A DNA stretch of 64,000 nucleotides from Aminobacter niigataensis. Lineage in GTDB: Bacteria > Pseudomonadota > Alphaproteobacteria > Rhizobiales > Rhizobiaceae. Below the pieces are notes generated by a model. That model saw nothing but the letters and a program-made list of their open reading frames with translations. It made no database searches and was not told the DNA's origin. The DNA is taken from NCBI RefSeq assembly GCF_014200015.1, contig NZ_JACHOT010000001.1:496001-560000 (forward strand), given 5' to 3'. How positions within the stretch are numbered: the first letter of the stretch is position 1; each line of letters opens with the position of its first letter. Positions 39,092 to 48,896 of the stretch are shown here, piece after piece. The translations under genes were made by a program, and so were the position numbers.

Positions 39092-42000
39092 GCCGCGACC
39101 TCCCGGGCCTGCGCCTCGGCGATCAGGGCGGTGAGATCGTCGTCGATCGAGTTGCGCAACGGATGCCAAAGGCCGCGCCGGCGTGCGGTGGCAAAACGCT
39201 CGGCGATGAATTTTGCTGCCGCCGGATTCTCGCGCAGCATGAAGGCGCGAACCGCGTCGTCGCCGACATAGGCGTCGTGGACGGCCTCGATCAGTGCGCC
39301 CGGAATGGCGTTGGTGGTCTCGGCAAAGCCGATCAACCGGTCGACGGTCTCGGCGAATTCCGATGCGCCGCGCGGGCCGTGGCGCATCTGGCCGGCGATG
39401 AAGCGGGCGTTGGTGGCACGCGCGCGGACGACGCGGCCGACGGCTTCGGTGACCGAGCGCGTGCGCGGCTTGTGCGGGTCGGATGTGTCGAGCACGATGA
39501 CGTCGGCGTTCCTGCCGAGCATTGCCAATGCTGCCGAAAAACCGCCGATGAAGGCGACATCGGCGGAGCCTTCGAGAATGTCGCGGCCGGGGTCGTCGCC
39601 GGTGTGGACGAGAAGATCGGCCTCGGCGATGCGGCCGGCAAAGGCGCCGGGTGCGGAGAAGCCTTCGCCGTCGCTGCCGCCATAGGCGTGCGAGGCGGCG
39701 TCGAGATAGGCGCGGCCGAGTTCGTCGCGCGTGGCCCAGTCACCCGTCGACAGAAGGTCTTCGAGGCCGGCGCCATAAGTGCCCGGCGATGAACCGAAGA
39801 TGCGCGGCTCAACCTTTCCCGCCGCGCGGGTGCTGGCAGCAAGCGGGTTTTCCGAATCGTCCTCGTCGCGGGTGGCAACCGCGCGGGCAGCGGCGTCGAT
39901 CAGCGCGATCTGGGTCGGGAACATGTCGCGGAACAGGCCCGAAATGCGCCAAGTGACGTCGACGCGCGGGCGGCCAAGGGCGGCTGGCGGCAACACCTCG
40001 ATGCCGGTGACGCGGCCGGTTGCGGCATCCCATTGCGGTCGGCAGCCCATCAGCGCCAGGCCCTGCGCGATTTCCTCGCCGCCGGTGCGCAATGAAGCGC
40101 TGCCCCACAGGTCGATGACCAGCGCGCGCGGCCAGTCGCCATGGCTCTGGAGATAACTGCGCATCACCTCGTCGGCCGCAGCCTTGCCGAGATCGAAGGC
40201 GGTTGGCGTCGGCATGGTGCGCGGGTCGGAGGTGAACAGGTTGCGGCCGGTGGGCAGAACATCGGTACGGCCACGCGCCGGCGCGCCCGAAGGGCCAGCC
40301 TTGACGTGGTAACCATCGAGGGCGGCGATCAGGTTTTTTCGCTCGGCCTCGGCGCTTTCGCAGCGGACGCCATCCTGCTCGTTTTCGGCCGCGCGGCCGT
40401 AGATATGCAAGCCGTCCTTGATGGCGAAATCCTTGAGGTCGCAGAGCCAGGCGTCGATGCGGCGCAACGCTTCGTCCGGCGCGTCGGTGTTGGCGACGCC
40501 GGCCTCGGCGGCAAGGCCAGTCTGCGACGCCGTCTCGACGATCAGCTTGGCCAGCCGGTCGCGTCGGCGGCGGTCGAGACCATCGGCCTGAGCGTATTCG
40601 TCGACCAGACGCTCGAGCTTGTGCTGGTTCTCGTCGAGACCTGCGGCAGCAAGCGGCGGCGGCAGATGGCCGAGCGTGACCGCCGAAATGCGGCGCTTGG
40701 CCTGGGCTGCCTCGCCCGGATTGGAGACGATGAAGGGATAGACGACCGGCAGCGAGCCGGTGACGATCTCGGGGAAACAGGCTTGGCTCAGCGCGACCGT
40801 CTTGCCCGGCAGCCATTCGAGCGTGCCATGGGCGCCGACATGGACGATGGCATGGATGCCAAGCGACTTCTGCATCCACAGCCCAAAGGCAAGCAGCGCG
40901 TGGCGGGGCGGCAGCGTCGGGTCGTGATAGTCGGCTCGGCGATCGGCGGAGCGGCCACGGTCGGGGGCGAGGGCGACGGTGACATTGCCGAAGGTTGCGG
41001 CGCGGAAGGGGAAGGATTGCGTGCTGCGAGCAGAAGCGGATGTCTCTTGCTCTACGTTGGCCCCCTCTGTCCTGCCGGACATCTCCCCCACGAGGGGGGA
41101 GATCAGGCCGGCATCGCGACCTGCGTCAATCTTTGGCGTTGCCGGGTGGGCGAGGTCGACGAAGCTGCCAATCCCCCCCCTTGTGGGGCAGATGTCTGGC
41201 AGGACAGAGAGGGGCAACGTAGACCGCTGACGTTGTCTTGCGTCTGCCGCTTCGTCGTCCGGCGTTCCCCAGGCGGCGGCAACAGAATCGCGCGCTTCGG
41301 CCGGCAAACCGGCGGACAGTTCGACATACTCGGTCAGCGAGAGGCCCTGGCCGCCTTTTTTGATCAGGTCGAGCAGCGCGCGTGGCGATTCCGGAATCGA
41401 TTCAACGCCGTAGCCCGCGTCCTTGAGGTCGTGCAGCATGGCGAGCACGCTGTTGGGTACGTCGAGGCCGACGGCATAGCCGGTGCGGCCGGGCGCACTG
41501 GGATAGTCGGGGACGAGGATCGCGAGCTTGCGTTTTTCGCGCGGCGTCTCGCGCAGCCTGAGGTGTGCTGAGATGCGGCGGGCGACCTGCTCGACGCGGT
41601 CGGGCTCGGGCCGGTTGGCGAAGGCGCGGAAGCCGAGTGCCGGGTCGACCTCGCTTTCTGCCTTGAAGGAGATGGCGCCGGCGAGGATGCGGCCGTCCAA
41701 TTCTGGCATCACCACATGCATGGCGAGATCGGCAGGCGCCAGCCCGCGCAGGCTGCCTGCCCAGGCTTCGCGGCGTGTGGTGGCAACGATGACCTGGAAC
41801 ACCGGCACGCCGGCGCGGTCGAACAGCGTTTCCGTGCCCGGCTCGGCGCCGGCGGCGAAAGCGGTGGCGGTGACGATGGCTGCGGGGGTCAGCTGCGCCA
41901 AAGCCGTCTCGACGAAGGCAAGCGATTCCCTGTCCTTCAGGCTCGACACGAAGATCGGGGCGGGGTGCAGGCCCTTTGCCCTCAGTGCTTCGACCAGAGC

Positions 42001-42846
42001 GTCGACGGGCGCGACGTCGGCAGCCAGAAGCATCGAGCGGTAGAAGAGGATGGGCACAACTCGGGCGAGGTTGCGATCCTTCCCGCCCCCCTCTGTCCTG
42101 CCGGACATCTCCCCCTCAAGGGGGGAGATTGGCGGTTTGGCCGACAGCGCCTCTCTTGCAGCATTGGCGATTGGCGAAAGCCGTGCCTCAGCTGATCTCC
42201 CCCCCTGAGGGGGAGATGTCCGGTAGGACAGAGGGGGGCGCGACAGAGCGCTATCGTTTCTGGGTAAGTAGGCTTCCAAATCACCTACAATACCAAACTC
42301 CGGATAATAGACCCCCGCCTTCGGCACTGCGACCGGTGCTGCGACGGCACCTTTGCTGCCCGCCAGTCCGGCCAGCCGCGCCACCAGCGCCTTCATGTTT
42401 TCCGGTCCGCCCTCGCGGAAGTAGCCGAGCAGCGCGTCGAGTTCTGTTCGGGGCAGCGTCGACGCCTCGATCAGCCGCAAATCCTCGTCGTGGCTTTCGC
42501 CCGGCAGCAGCGCCAGCGCGATACCCCTTTCACGGGCCACCGCCGCAAGCCGGTCGCAGCCGTAGCGCCACCAGTCATGGCCGCCGAGGATGCGGACGAG
42601 GATGACCTTGGCGTGGCTTGCGACACTGTCGATCCAAAGGTCGACCGACATCGGGTGCCGGAGGTCGCGCAGGCTGGCGAGCCGCATCGACGGCAGGTTT
42701 GCCGCATCCGCCTTCCAGGCGTTGGCGAGGCCCGCCAGGTCGCTGTCGGTGAAGGACAGCGCCACCACATCCGCAGGCTTCTGCCTGAGGTCGACCGGCT
42801 CGATCAAATCGTCGAGCGAGGCGGATGTGGTGGTGAGGATGTGCAT
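39088..42846 (-). CDS. cobN: Cobaltochelatase subunit CobN, with two palindromic-pair insertions
   Basis: A 1252-aa large subunit of the ATP-dependent cobaltochelatase, which works with CobS and CobT chelatase subunits (not in the window) to put cobalt into hydrogenobyrinate a,c-diamide. Family blocks run along the whole length: ILGGHDWWRYGCDRL, VPILFYRSMLLAADVAPVDA, PPRHALLAFGLWMQKSLG, IVHVGAHGTLEWLPGK and KVEPRIFGSSPGTYGAGL. Two inverted pairs of palindromic elements are read through in frame, at about residues 203-254 (42086-42238) and 544-595 (41061-41214). They lie in variable, probably surface, loops. The start at 42846 is 14 bp after the cobW stop. Confidence 0.95.
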   Translation of the reverse strand: MHILTTTSASLDDLIEPVDLRQKPADVVALSFTDSDLAGLANAWKADAANLPSMRLASLRDLRHPMSVDLWIDSVASHAKVILVRILGGHDWWRYGCDRLAAVARERGIALALLPGESHDEDLRLIEASTLPRTELDALLGYFREGGPENMKALVARLAGLAGSKGAVAAPVAVPKAGVYYPEFGIVGDLEAYLPRNDSALSRPPLSYRTSPPQGGRSAEARLSPIANAAREALSAKPPISPLEGEMSGRTEGGGKDRNLARVVPILFYRSMLLAADVAPVDALVEALRAKGLHPAPIFVSSLKDRESLAFVETALAQLTPAAIVTATAFAAGAEPGTETLFDRAGVPVFQVIVATTRREAWAGSLRGLAPADLAMHVVMPELDGRILAGAISFKAESEVDPALGFRAFANRPEPDRVEQVARRISAHLRLRETPREKRKLAILVPDYPSAPGRTGYAVGLDVPNSVLAMLHDLKDAGYGVESIPESPRALLDLIKKGGQGLSLTEYVELSAGLPAEARDSVAAAWGTPDDEAADARQRQRSTLPLSVLPDICPTRGGIGSFVDLAHPATPKIDAGRDAGLISPLVGEMSGRTEGANVEQETSASARSTQSFPFRAATFGNVTVALAPDRGRSADRRADYHDPTLPPRHALLAFGLWMQKSLGIHAIVHVGAHGTLEWLPGKTVALSQACFPEIVTGSLPVVYPFIVSNPGEAAQAKRRISAVTLGHLPPPLAAAGLDENQHKLERLVDEYAQADGLDRRRRDRLAKLIVETASQTGLAAEAGVANTDAPDEALRRIDAWLCDLKDFAIKDGLHIYGRAAENEQDGVRCESAEAERKNLIAALDGYHVKAGPSGAPARGRTDVLPTGRNLFTSDPRTMPTPTAFDLGKAAADEVMRSYLQSHGDWPRALVIDLWGSASLRTGGEEIAQGLALMGCRPQWDAATGRVTGIEVLPPAALGRPRVDVTWRISGLFRDMFPTQIALIDAAARAVATRDEDDSENPLAASTRAAGKVEPRIFGSSPGTYGAGLEDLLSTGDWATRDELGRAYLDAASHAYGGSDGEGFSAPGAFAGRIAEADLLVHTGDDPGRDILEGSADVAFIGGFSAALAMLGRNADVIVLDTSDPHKPRTRSVTEAVGRVVRARATNARFIAGQMRHGPRGASEFAETVDRLIGFAETTNAIPGALIEAVHDAYVGDDAVRAFMLRENPAAAKFIAERFATARRRGLWHPLRNSIDDDLTALIAEAQAREVAA
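41061..41103 (-). repeat. Palindromic element copy C, in cobN
   Basis: A 43-bp copy, one base shorter than copy A, with a single internal mismatch. On the cobN coding strand it encodes LISPLVGEMSGRTEG. It forms an inverted pair with copy D across a 67-bp spacer. Confidence 0.9.
41171..41214 (+). repeat. Palindromic element copy D, in cobN
   Basis: The most diverged copy, with four mismatches to the consensus (positions 4, 19, 27 and 40). It is the inverted partner of copy C. On the cobN coding strand it reads PLSVLPDICPTRGGI, the same frame as copy B in cobG. Confidence 0.88.
42086..42129 (-). repeat. Palindromic element copy E, in cobN
   Basis: A 44-bp copy with one mismatch to the consensus (TTGAG instead of TTGTG in the loop). 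On the cobN coding strand it reads ISPLEGEMSGRTEGG. It is paired with copy F 65 bp away. Confidence 0.92.
42195..42238 (+). repeat. Palindromic element copy F, in cobN
   Basis: A 44-bp copy with three mismatches. On the cobN coding strand it reads PPLSYRTSPPQGGR, a different frame from copies B and D. One variant base places a TGA in an unused frame of the other strand; the frame that cobN uses is open. Confidence 0.9.
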
Positions 42847-42860
42847 CCAGGCTGTCCGGT

Positions 42861-43894
<1,034 letters not shown>

Positions 43895-43898
<4 letters not shown>

Positions 43899-44335
43899 TT
43901 GTCTTCCTTGATAAGGGCGAGGGGAGGAATGCGCGCGACGAGGCCGCGCTTGAGGCTGTCGGGACGGCCGCGCCAGGGGATGAGGCCGTCGGTCGAGGTG
44001 GCGAAAAGCTTTGCGCCGGTGACGAGGTCTTCGCCCGACGTCGTGCTGAGGTCGCCGAAGATGTAACTCCATGCGCCGTCGCGGATCAGTGCTGCGCTCA
44101 GGCGTCGCTTGCAGTTGCCGAGGCATTCGACAGTGAGGACGTTGATGCCTTCGCTGGCCGCAGTTCGGCGGGCGGATTCGGCAAGTCTTTCTCCTGCGCG
44201 CGGATGGGCGTCCGACCCGGTTTCGTCGCGGCAGGAGGAGCAGACGAGGATGGTCACTTCCGCGGAGCGCGCGTCGTCGGCAGCATCGCAGGATGCGTCC
44301 AGAATTTCGACCGAGAGATTGCCGTCGAGTTCCAA
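43895..44335 (-). CDS. DUF1636-family protein, first gene of the B12 operon
   Basis: A 146-aa cytoplasmic protein. Cysteines C32 and C35 (CSSC) and C71 and C75 (CLGNC) form a Cx2C...Cx3C set like that of thioredoxin-fold [2Fe-2S] ferredoxins, so an Fe-S or metal-binding role is likely. It starts with TTG at 44335; AAGGAG lies nine bases before, inside a switchable hairpin. It is the first gene after the cobalamin riboswitch and its stop overlaps the cobW start. Its function in B12 synthesis is not established. Confidence 0.85.
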
Positions 44336-44339
44336 AATA

Positions 44340-44370
44340 CCAGGCTCCTTGCCTGGGACACCCGCCAGGC
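44340..44370 (-). promoter_or_regulatory. Expression platform: mutually exclusive hairpins at the RBS
   Basis: On the minus strand three 6-base blocks follow one another: GCCTGG (44370-44365), CCAGGC (44356-44351) and GCCTGG (44345-44340). The middle block can pair with either neighbour. Pairing with the last block closes a loop holding AAGGA, the ribosome site of the DUF1636 gene; pairing with the first leaves it free. This is the layout of a translational on/off switch. Confidence 0.75.
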
Positions 44371-44385
44371 GATCGGATCAATGTT

Positions 44386-44570
44386 TGAGACGGCAGGTCT
44401 CCTGGCTCGCGAGTCGTCGCCTTCGCACCGCCTTCCCGGGAAGACATCCCAGTGGTTACCGGCCTTGGCTCGTCGCTTACAGTTGCGGGGACAGCCGCGG
44501 ATTTGACGCCAAAGCGCCGCACCGCATTCCCTCTTAGCCTCCGCCGTTGCGGGCGAAGGACCGTCTGTCG
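44386..44570 (-). ncRNA. Cobalamin riboswitch
   Basis: The minus strand carries the conserved blocks in order: GGGAATGCGGTGCGGC, then GGCTGTCCCCGCAACTGTAA, GGTAACCACTGGG, CCCGGGAAGG and the B12 box GCCAGGAGACCTGCCG at the 3' end (near 44391-44407). It lies between ycaQ and DUF1636 and should shut off the downstream B12 genes when adenosylcobalamin is plentiful. The 5' edge begins just after the ycaQ stop, so a promoter would lie inside ycaQ. The boundaries are approximate. Confidence 0.93.
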
Positions 44571-44575
44571 GCGAT

Positions 44576-45802
44576 TTAGGCTTTCGCGTGGGGTGGAGTC
44601 AACGCAATGGAACGACCAACAATGTCGCTCAGATCAGGTCCGAGGTCGCCGGCAGGTGTCACCTCGATGCGTTCGAGGCGGAGCCAGTCGCGCATCTGCT
44701 TCAGTTCTTCGTGGAGTTCGCTTGCCGTGTCCGCAGGCGCGCAAGGCTCGGCATAGGCGGCATGGACACGCAGCACGCCCGCCGGACGGTCGGCTTTGAG
44801 GTCGACGCGGGCGACGATGCGCTCGCCAAGCAGGAAGGGCAGAACGTAGTAGCCGTACTGGCGCTTCTCCGCCGGCGTGTAGATCTCGATGCGATAGCGG
44901 AAGTCGAAAAGCTGCTCGGCGCGCGTGCGCTCGAACACAAGCGGGTCGAAGGGGGCGAGGAGGGCGCGTGCGTGGACCTTGCGCGGGATGCGGGCCTCGG
45001 CATGGAGATAGGCCTGTCGATCCCAGCCCTCGACACGCACGGGAATCAGTTCGCCCATCTCGACCAGTTCTTCGAGGCGGCCCTTCATGTCGGCAGGCGA
45101 CAGGCGGAAATAGTCGCGCAGGCAGATCGCGGTCGCCACGCCATGGGCGCGCGCCGAGATGCGCAGCAGTTCGCGATGCGCATCAGCCGGAGCCGGGACC
45201 GGAAGTGCGTGAATTTCCGAAGGCAGGACGCGTTCGGGCAGATCGTAAAGGCGCTCGAAGCCACGGCGCGAATGGGTGGTGATGCGGCCGGCCCAGAACA
45301 GCCATTCGAATGCATGCTTCTCCTGGCTCCAGCCCCACCAGCCGCCGGAACCCTTGGCGCCTTCGATGTCGGACGCGGCGATCGGACCGCGGTCGACAAC
45401 CTGGCGAAAGATCTCTTCTATGTAGGGCCTGTTCGCACGGCCGAACTTGGAAAGCCCGCCATACATCCCGTCCTCGGCCCGCGCCATGCGCCAGCGCAAA
45501 AGCGGAAAGGTCTCCAACGGCAGCAGGGAGGCTTCATGCGCCCAGTACTCGAAAAGCATGCGCTTCTTTGGCTGCATAGCATCGTCGAGCAGCGCCATGG
45601 GGTAGGGGCCGAGGCGCGAATAGAGCGGCATGTAGTGGGCGCGCACGACGGCGCTGACCGAGTCGATCTGCAGCAGGCCGATGCGGCCGAGCACGCGTTG
45701 CAGGTGGCGCCGGGTGATCGTACCGGTGGGGCGCGGATCGGCAAATCCCTGGGCCGCGAGTGCAATGCGGCGGGCGGTAGGAAGCGAGAGTTTTTCCTTC
45801 AT
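44576..45802 (-). CDS. YcaQ-family winged-helix DNA glycosylase
   Basis: A 408-aa protein. It starts LSLPTARRIALAAQGF and has GLLQIDSVSAVVRAHYMPLY and SRLGPY, the marks of the HTH_42/YcaQ family, which unhook interstrand DNA crosslinks in E. coli. The QID segment is near the proposed catalytic QxD/QxQ motif. Three winged-helix modules are expected through the length. It is on the minus strand, upstream of the riboswitch; it is probably a separate transcription unit from the B12 operon. Confidence 0.82.
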   Translation of the reverse strand: MKEKLSLPTARRIALAAQGFADPRPTGTITRRHLQRVLGRIGLLQIDSVSAVVRAHYMPLYSRLGPYPMALLDDAMQPKKRMLFEYWAHEASLLPLETFPLLRWRMARAEDGMYGGLSKFGRANRPYIEEIFRQVVDRGPIAASDIEGAKGSGGWWGWSQEKHAFEWLFWAGRITTHSRRGFERLYDLPERVLPSEIHALPVPAPADAHRELLRISARAHGVATAICLRDYFRLSPADMKGRLEELVEMGELIPVRVEGWDRQAYLHAEARIPRKVHARALLAPFDPLVFERTRAEQLFDFRYRIEIYTPAEKRQYGYYVLPFLLGERIVARVDLKADRPAGVLRVHAAYAEPCAPADTASELHEELKQMRDWLRLERIEVTPAGDLGPDLSDIVGRSIALTPPHAKA

Positions 45803-45994
45803 TGCGGCAAGCTATCGCAGTCTCCGGATGAGTGACGCAAGGGCATCAGAATCGGTCTTTGCTGCAAATGCTAGCAGAACCGCGGTTCCGGTCTTGTCAG
45901 GAGTGTAAACTTGAGTAAAAGACGAAGGAAATCAAACAGGAGCCACACGCGCAGGATTTTGGTCCAGTGGTGGGCTTTGCCCCGTTTTGGACAA

Positions 45995-46017
45995 GGTTGG
46001 GCTTGCTTCGCCCGACC
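45995..46017. other. Hairpin in the 342-bp gap before nuoA
   Basis: GGTTGGGC (45995-46002) and GCCCGACC (46010-46017) form an 8-bp stem with one G-T wobble and a 7-base loop. A smaller hairpin GGGC-TTT-GCCC sits at 45972-45982. No T-run follows, so it is not a usual terminator. The gap between ycaQ and nuoA (45803-46144) should hold both promoters, but I cannot assign a promoter with confidence; otherwise I see nothing in it. Confidence 0.4.
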
Positions 46018-46144
46018 GGCTGCGCTAACCGTCGCCGCATTGCAGCACGACCGTTTCGTCAGGGCAGGCGAGAATTCGTCGCGCTTCCGGAAACGGACAC
46101 CGTGCTGTAAATCTGGTGGATAGGCCACCAACGGAATTCGCAGC

Positions 46145-46510
46145 ATGAACGCTCTCTTGAGTTCGTATCTGCCCATCGTCATCTTCATCGGTGTGGCGCT
46201 ACTCGTCGGCATCGCCCTTATCGTGGCGCCCTTCCTTGTCGCCTACCGAAATCCGGACCCGGAGAAGCTTTCTGCCTACGAGTGCGGCTTCAACTCGTTC
46301 GACGATGCGCGCATGAAGTTCGACATTCGCTTCTACCTGGTCTCCATCCTGTTCATCATCTTCGATCTCGAAGTGGCGTTCCTGTTCCCGTGGGCGGTGT
46401 CCTTCGGCGAGATCGGCATGCTCGGCTTCTGGTCGATGATGATCTTCCTGGCCGTGCTGACCATCGGCTTTGTCTATGAGTGGAAAAAGGGAGCGCTGGA
46501 ATGGGATTGA
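46145..46510 (+). CDS. nuoA: NADH-quinone oxidoreductase subunit A
   Basis: A 121-aa membrane subunit of complex I (NADH:ubiquinone oxidoreductase) with three helices. The loop [20 protein letters not shown] carries the conserved Cys of the quinone-site region, and [20 protein letters not shown] is the typical second helix start. It is the first gene of the nuo operon. It overlaps nuoB by 10 bp. Confidence 0.97.
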   Translation: MNALLSSYLPIVIFIGVALLVGIALIVAPFLVAYRNPDPEKLSAYECGFNSFDDARMKFDIRFYLVSILFIIFDLEVAFLFPWAVSFGEIGMLGFWSMMIFLAVLTIGFVYEWKKGALEWD

Positions 46511-47082
46511 ACGAAGCCTCCGGCACCCTGATCGCGCCGAAGCCGAAAGGCATCATCGATCCCAACACCGGCAAGCTCATCGGTTCCGACGACGCCTTTT
46601 TCGGCGACCTGAACAACGAGCTTTCGGACAAGGGCTTCATCGTCACGTCGTCCGAAGCGCTGATCACCTGGGCGCGCACCGGCTCGCTGATGTGGATGAC
46701 CTTCGGTCTGGCCTGCTGCGCCGTCGAGATGATGCACATCTCGATGCCGCGCTATGACGCTGAGCGCTTCGGCATCGCACCGCGCGCCTCGCCGCGCCAG
46801 TCCGATGTGATGATCGTCGCCGGCACACTGACCAACAAGATGGCGCCCGCCTTGCGCAAGGTCTACGACCAGATGCCGGAGCCGCGCTACGTCATCTCGA
46901 TGGGCTCGTGCGCCAATGGCGGCGGCTACTATCACTATTCCTATTCGGTGGTGCGCGGCTGCGATCGCGTCGTGCCCGTCGACATCTACGTGCCCGGCTG
47001 TCCTCCGACCGCCGAAGCACTTCTCTACGGCATCCTTCTTCTCCAGAAGAAGATCCGCCGCACCGGCACGATCGAGCGGTGA
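46501..47082 (+). CDS. nuoB: NADH-quinone oxidoreductase subunit B
   Basis: A 193-aa hydrophilic subunit that carries the terminal [4Fe-4S] cluster N2 near the quinone site. Ligand motifs are [11 protein letters not shown] (tandem Cys), [13 protein letters not shown] and [14 protein letters not shown]. The start at ATG 46501, inside the nuoA end, removes seven residues of a longer frame (from 46480). It is followed 6 bp later by nuoC. Confidence 0.97.
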   Translation: MGLNEASGTLIAPKPKGIIDPNTGKLIGSDDAFFGDLNNELSDKGFIVTSSEALITWARTGSLMWMTFGLACCAVEMMHISMPRYDAERFGIAPRASPRQSDVMIVAGTLTNKMAPALRKVYDQMPEPRYVISMGSCANGGGYYHYSYSVVRGCDRVVPVDIYVPGCPPTAEALLYGILLLQKKIRRTGTIER

Positions 47083-47088
47083 TCCCAG

Positions 47089-47694
47089 ATGAGTGAAGCC
47101 CTGAACGACCTTGCCGCTTACATTGCGGAAAAGCTCGATGCGGACATCGAAGAAAGCGTTGTCGCCTATGGCGAGCTGACGCTGACGGTGAAGGCCGCCG
47201 ACATCGTCGACGTGATGACCTTCCTGCGCAGCGACGTGCAGTGCCAGTTCGTCTCCTTCATCGATGCCGCAGGTGTCGACTATCCGCAGCGCCGCAAGCG
47301 TTTCGACGTCGTCTACCACCTGCTGTCGCCGCGCCAGAACCTGCGCATCCGCGTCAAGATCAGCACGGACGAGGACACGCCGGTGCCATCGATCACGTCG
47401 GTGTTTCCCGGCGCGGATTGGTTCGAGCGCGAAGCCTACGACATGTACGGCATCCTGTTTTCGGGCCACCCCGACCTGCGCCGCCTCCTGACCGACTACG
47501 GTTTCGAGGGCCATCCGCTGCGCAAGGACTTCCCGCTCACCGGCTTTGTCGAGGTTCGCTACGACGACGAGCAGAAGCGCGTCGTCTACGAGCCGGTCGA
47601 GCTCAAGCAGGAATTCCGCAATTTCGACTTTTTGTCTCCCTGGGAAGGCACCGAATACGTGCTGCCGGGCGACGAAAAAGCCAAGACGAATTGA
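47089..47694 (+). CDS. nuoC: NADH-quinone oxidoreductase subunit C
   Basis: A 201-aa subunit of the Q module. The family segment [40 protein letters not shown] and TGFVEVRYD are all present. Unlike E. coli, nuoC and nuoD are separate genes, as is usual in alphaproteobacteria. It starts 6 bp after nuoB and is 9 bp before nuoD. Confidence 0.97.
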   Translation: MSEALNDLAAYIAEKLDADIEESVVAYGELTLTVKAADIVDVMTFLRSDVQCQFVSFIDAAGVDYPQRRKRFDVVYHLLSPRQNLRIRVKISTDEDTPVPSITSVFPGADWFEREAYDMYGILFSGHPDLRRLLTDYGFEGHPLRKDFPLTGFVEVRYDDEQKRVVYEPVELKQEFRNFDFLSPWEGTEYVLPGDEKAKTN

Positions 47695-47703
47695 GGCGCC
47701 GAA

Positions 47704-48894
47704 ATGGCTGAAACCTCCGTCCGCAATTTCAACATCAACTTCGGCCCGCAGCATCCGGCGGCGCACGGCGTGCTGCGCCTGGTGCTCGAGCTCGACGGCG
47801 AAGTCGTCGACCGCGTCGATCCGCATATCGGCCTGCTGCATCGCGGCACCGAAAAGCTGATCGAGCAGAAGACCTATCTGCAGGCGATCCCATATTTCGA
47901 CCGGCTCGACTATGTCGCGCCGATGAACCAGGAACATGCGTTCTCGCTGGCCGTCGAGCGCCTGCTCGGCATCGATGTGCCGAAGCGTGGCCAGATCATC
48001 CGCGTGCTCTATTCCGAGATCGGCCGTATCCTGTCGCACCTGCTCAACGTCACGACGCAGGCGATGGACGTCGGTGCGCTGACCCCGCCGCTGTGGGGCT
48101 TCGAAGAGCGCGAAAAGCTGATGGTGTTTTATGAACGCGCCTGCGGCGCGCGCATGCACGCGGCCTACTTCCGGCCGGGCGGCGTCCACCAGGACCTGCC
48201 GCAGAAGCTGGTCGAAGACATCGGCAAGTGGATCGATCCGTTCCTGCAGACGGTGAAGAACCTCGACGATCTGCTCACGCCGAACCGCATCTTCAAGCAG
48301 CGCAACGTCGACATCGGCGTGGTGTCGCTCGATGACGCCTGGGCCTGGGGTTTTTCGGGCGTGATGGTGCGCGGTTCGGGCGCTGCCTGGGACCTGCGCA
48401 AGAGCCAGCCCTACGAGTGCTATTCGGAGATGGAATTCGACATTCCGATCGGCAAGAACGGCGACTGCTACGACCGTTATCTCATCCGCATGGAAGAGAT
48501 GCGCCAGTCGGCAAGCATCATGCGCCAGTGTGTCGATCTGCTGCTTGGCAAGGAAAGCGTCGGTCCTGTTTCGAACATGGACGGCAAGGTAGTTCCGCCG
48601 AAGCGCCAGGCGATGAAGCGCTCGATGGAATCCTTGATCCATCACTTCAAGCTCTACACCGAAGGCTACCGCGTGCCGGCCGGCGAGGTCTATGCGGCCG
48701 TCGAAGCGCCGAAGGGCGAGTTCGGTGTGTTCCTCGTCGCCGACGGCACCAACAAACCATACCGCTGCAAGCTGCGCGCGCCGGGCTTCGCCCATCTCCA
48801 GGCGATGGATTTCCTGTGCCGCGGCCACATGCTGGCGGATATCTCGGCCGTTCTCGGCTCCCTCGACATCGTGTTTGGTGAGGTCGACCGCTAA
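47704..48894 (+). CDS. nuoD: NADH-quinone oxidoreductase subunit D
   Basis: A 396-aa subunit related to the 49-kDa mitochondrial protein, forming much of the quinone-binding cavity with NuoB. The N-terminal [17 protein letters not shown] and the RGTEKLIE and [12 protein letters not shown] segments are conserved, as is [12 protein letters not shown] in its [11 protein letters not shown] form. Length is normal. It ends 2 bp before an unrelated short ORF. Confidence 0.97.
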   Translation: MAETSVRNFNINFGPQHPAAHGVLRLVLELDGEVVDRVDPHIGLLHRGTEKLIEQKTYLQAIPYFDRLDYVAPMNQEHAFSLAVERLLGIDVPKRGQIIRVLYSEIGRILSHLLNVTTQAMDVGALTPPLWGFEEREKLMVFYERACGARMHAAYFRPGGVHQDLPQKLVEDIGKWIDPFLQTVKNLDDLLTPNRIFKQRNVDIGVVSLDDAWAWGFSGVMVRGSGAAWDLRKSQPYECYSEMEFDIPIGKNGDCYDRYLIRMEEMRQSASIMRQCVDLLLGKESVGPVSNMDGKVVPPKRQAMKRSMESLIHHFKLYTEGYRVPAGEVYAAVEAPKGEFGVFLVADGTNKPYRCKLRAPGFAHLQAMDFLCRGHMLADISAVLGSLDIVFGEVDR

Positions 48895-48896
48895 TC

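Noticed and set aside
38217-42238. CRISPR array
   Set aside because: The repeats are inverted pairs inside coding genes, with unequal spacers and no cas genes; this is not a direct-repeat array.
38217-42238. Insertion sequence or MITE with its transposase nearby
   Set aside because: No transposase, target duplication or terminal repeats beyond the element itself could be recognised. A MITE-like origin cannot be excluded, but there is no support in the window.
46474-48828. A 784-codon minus-strand open frame under nuoBCD
   Set aside because: It covers three certain nuo genes in the wrong strand and lacks any domain.
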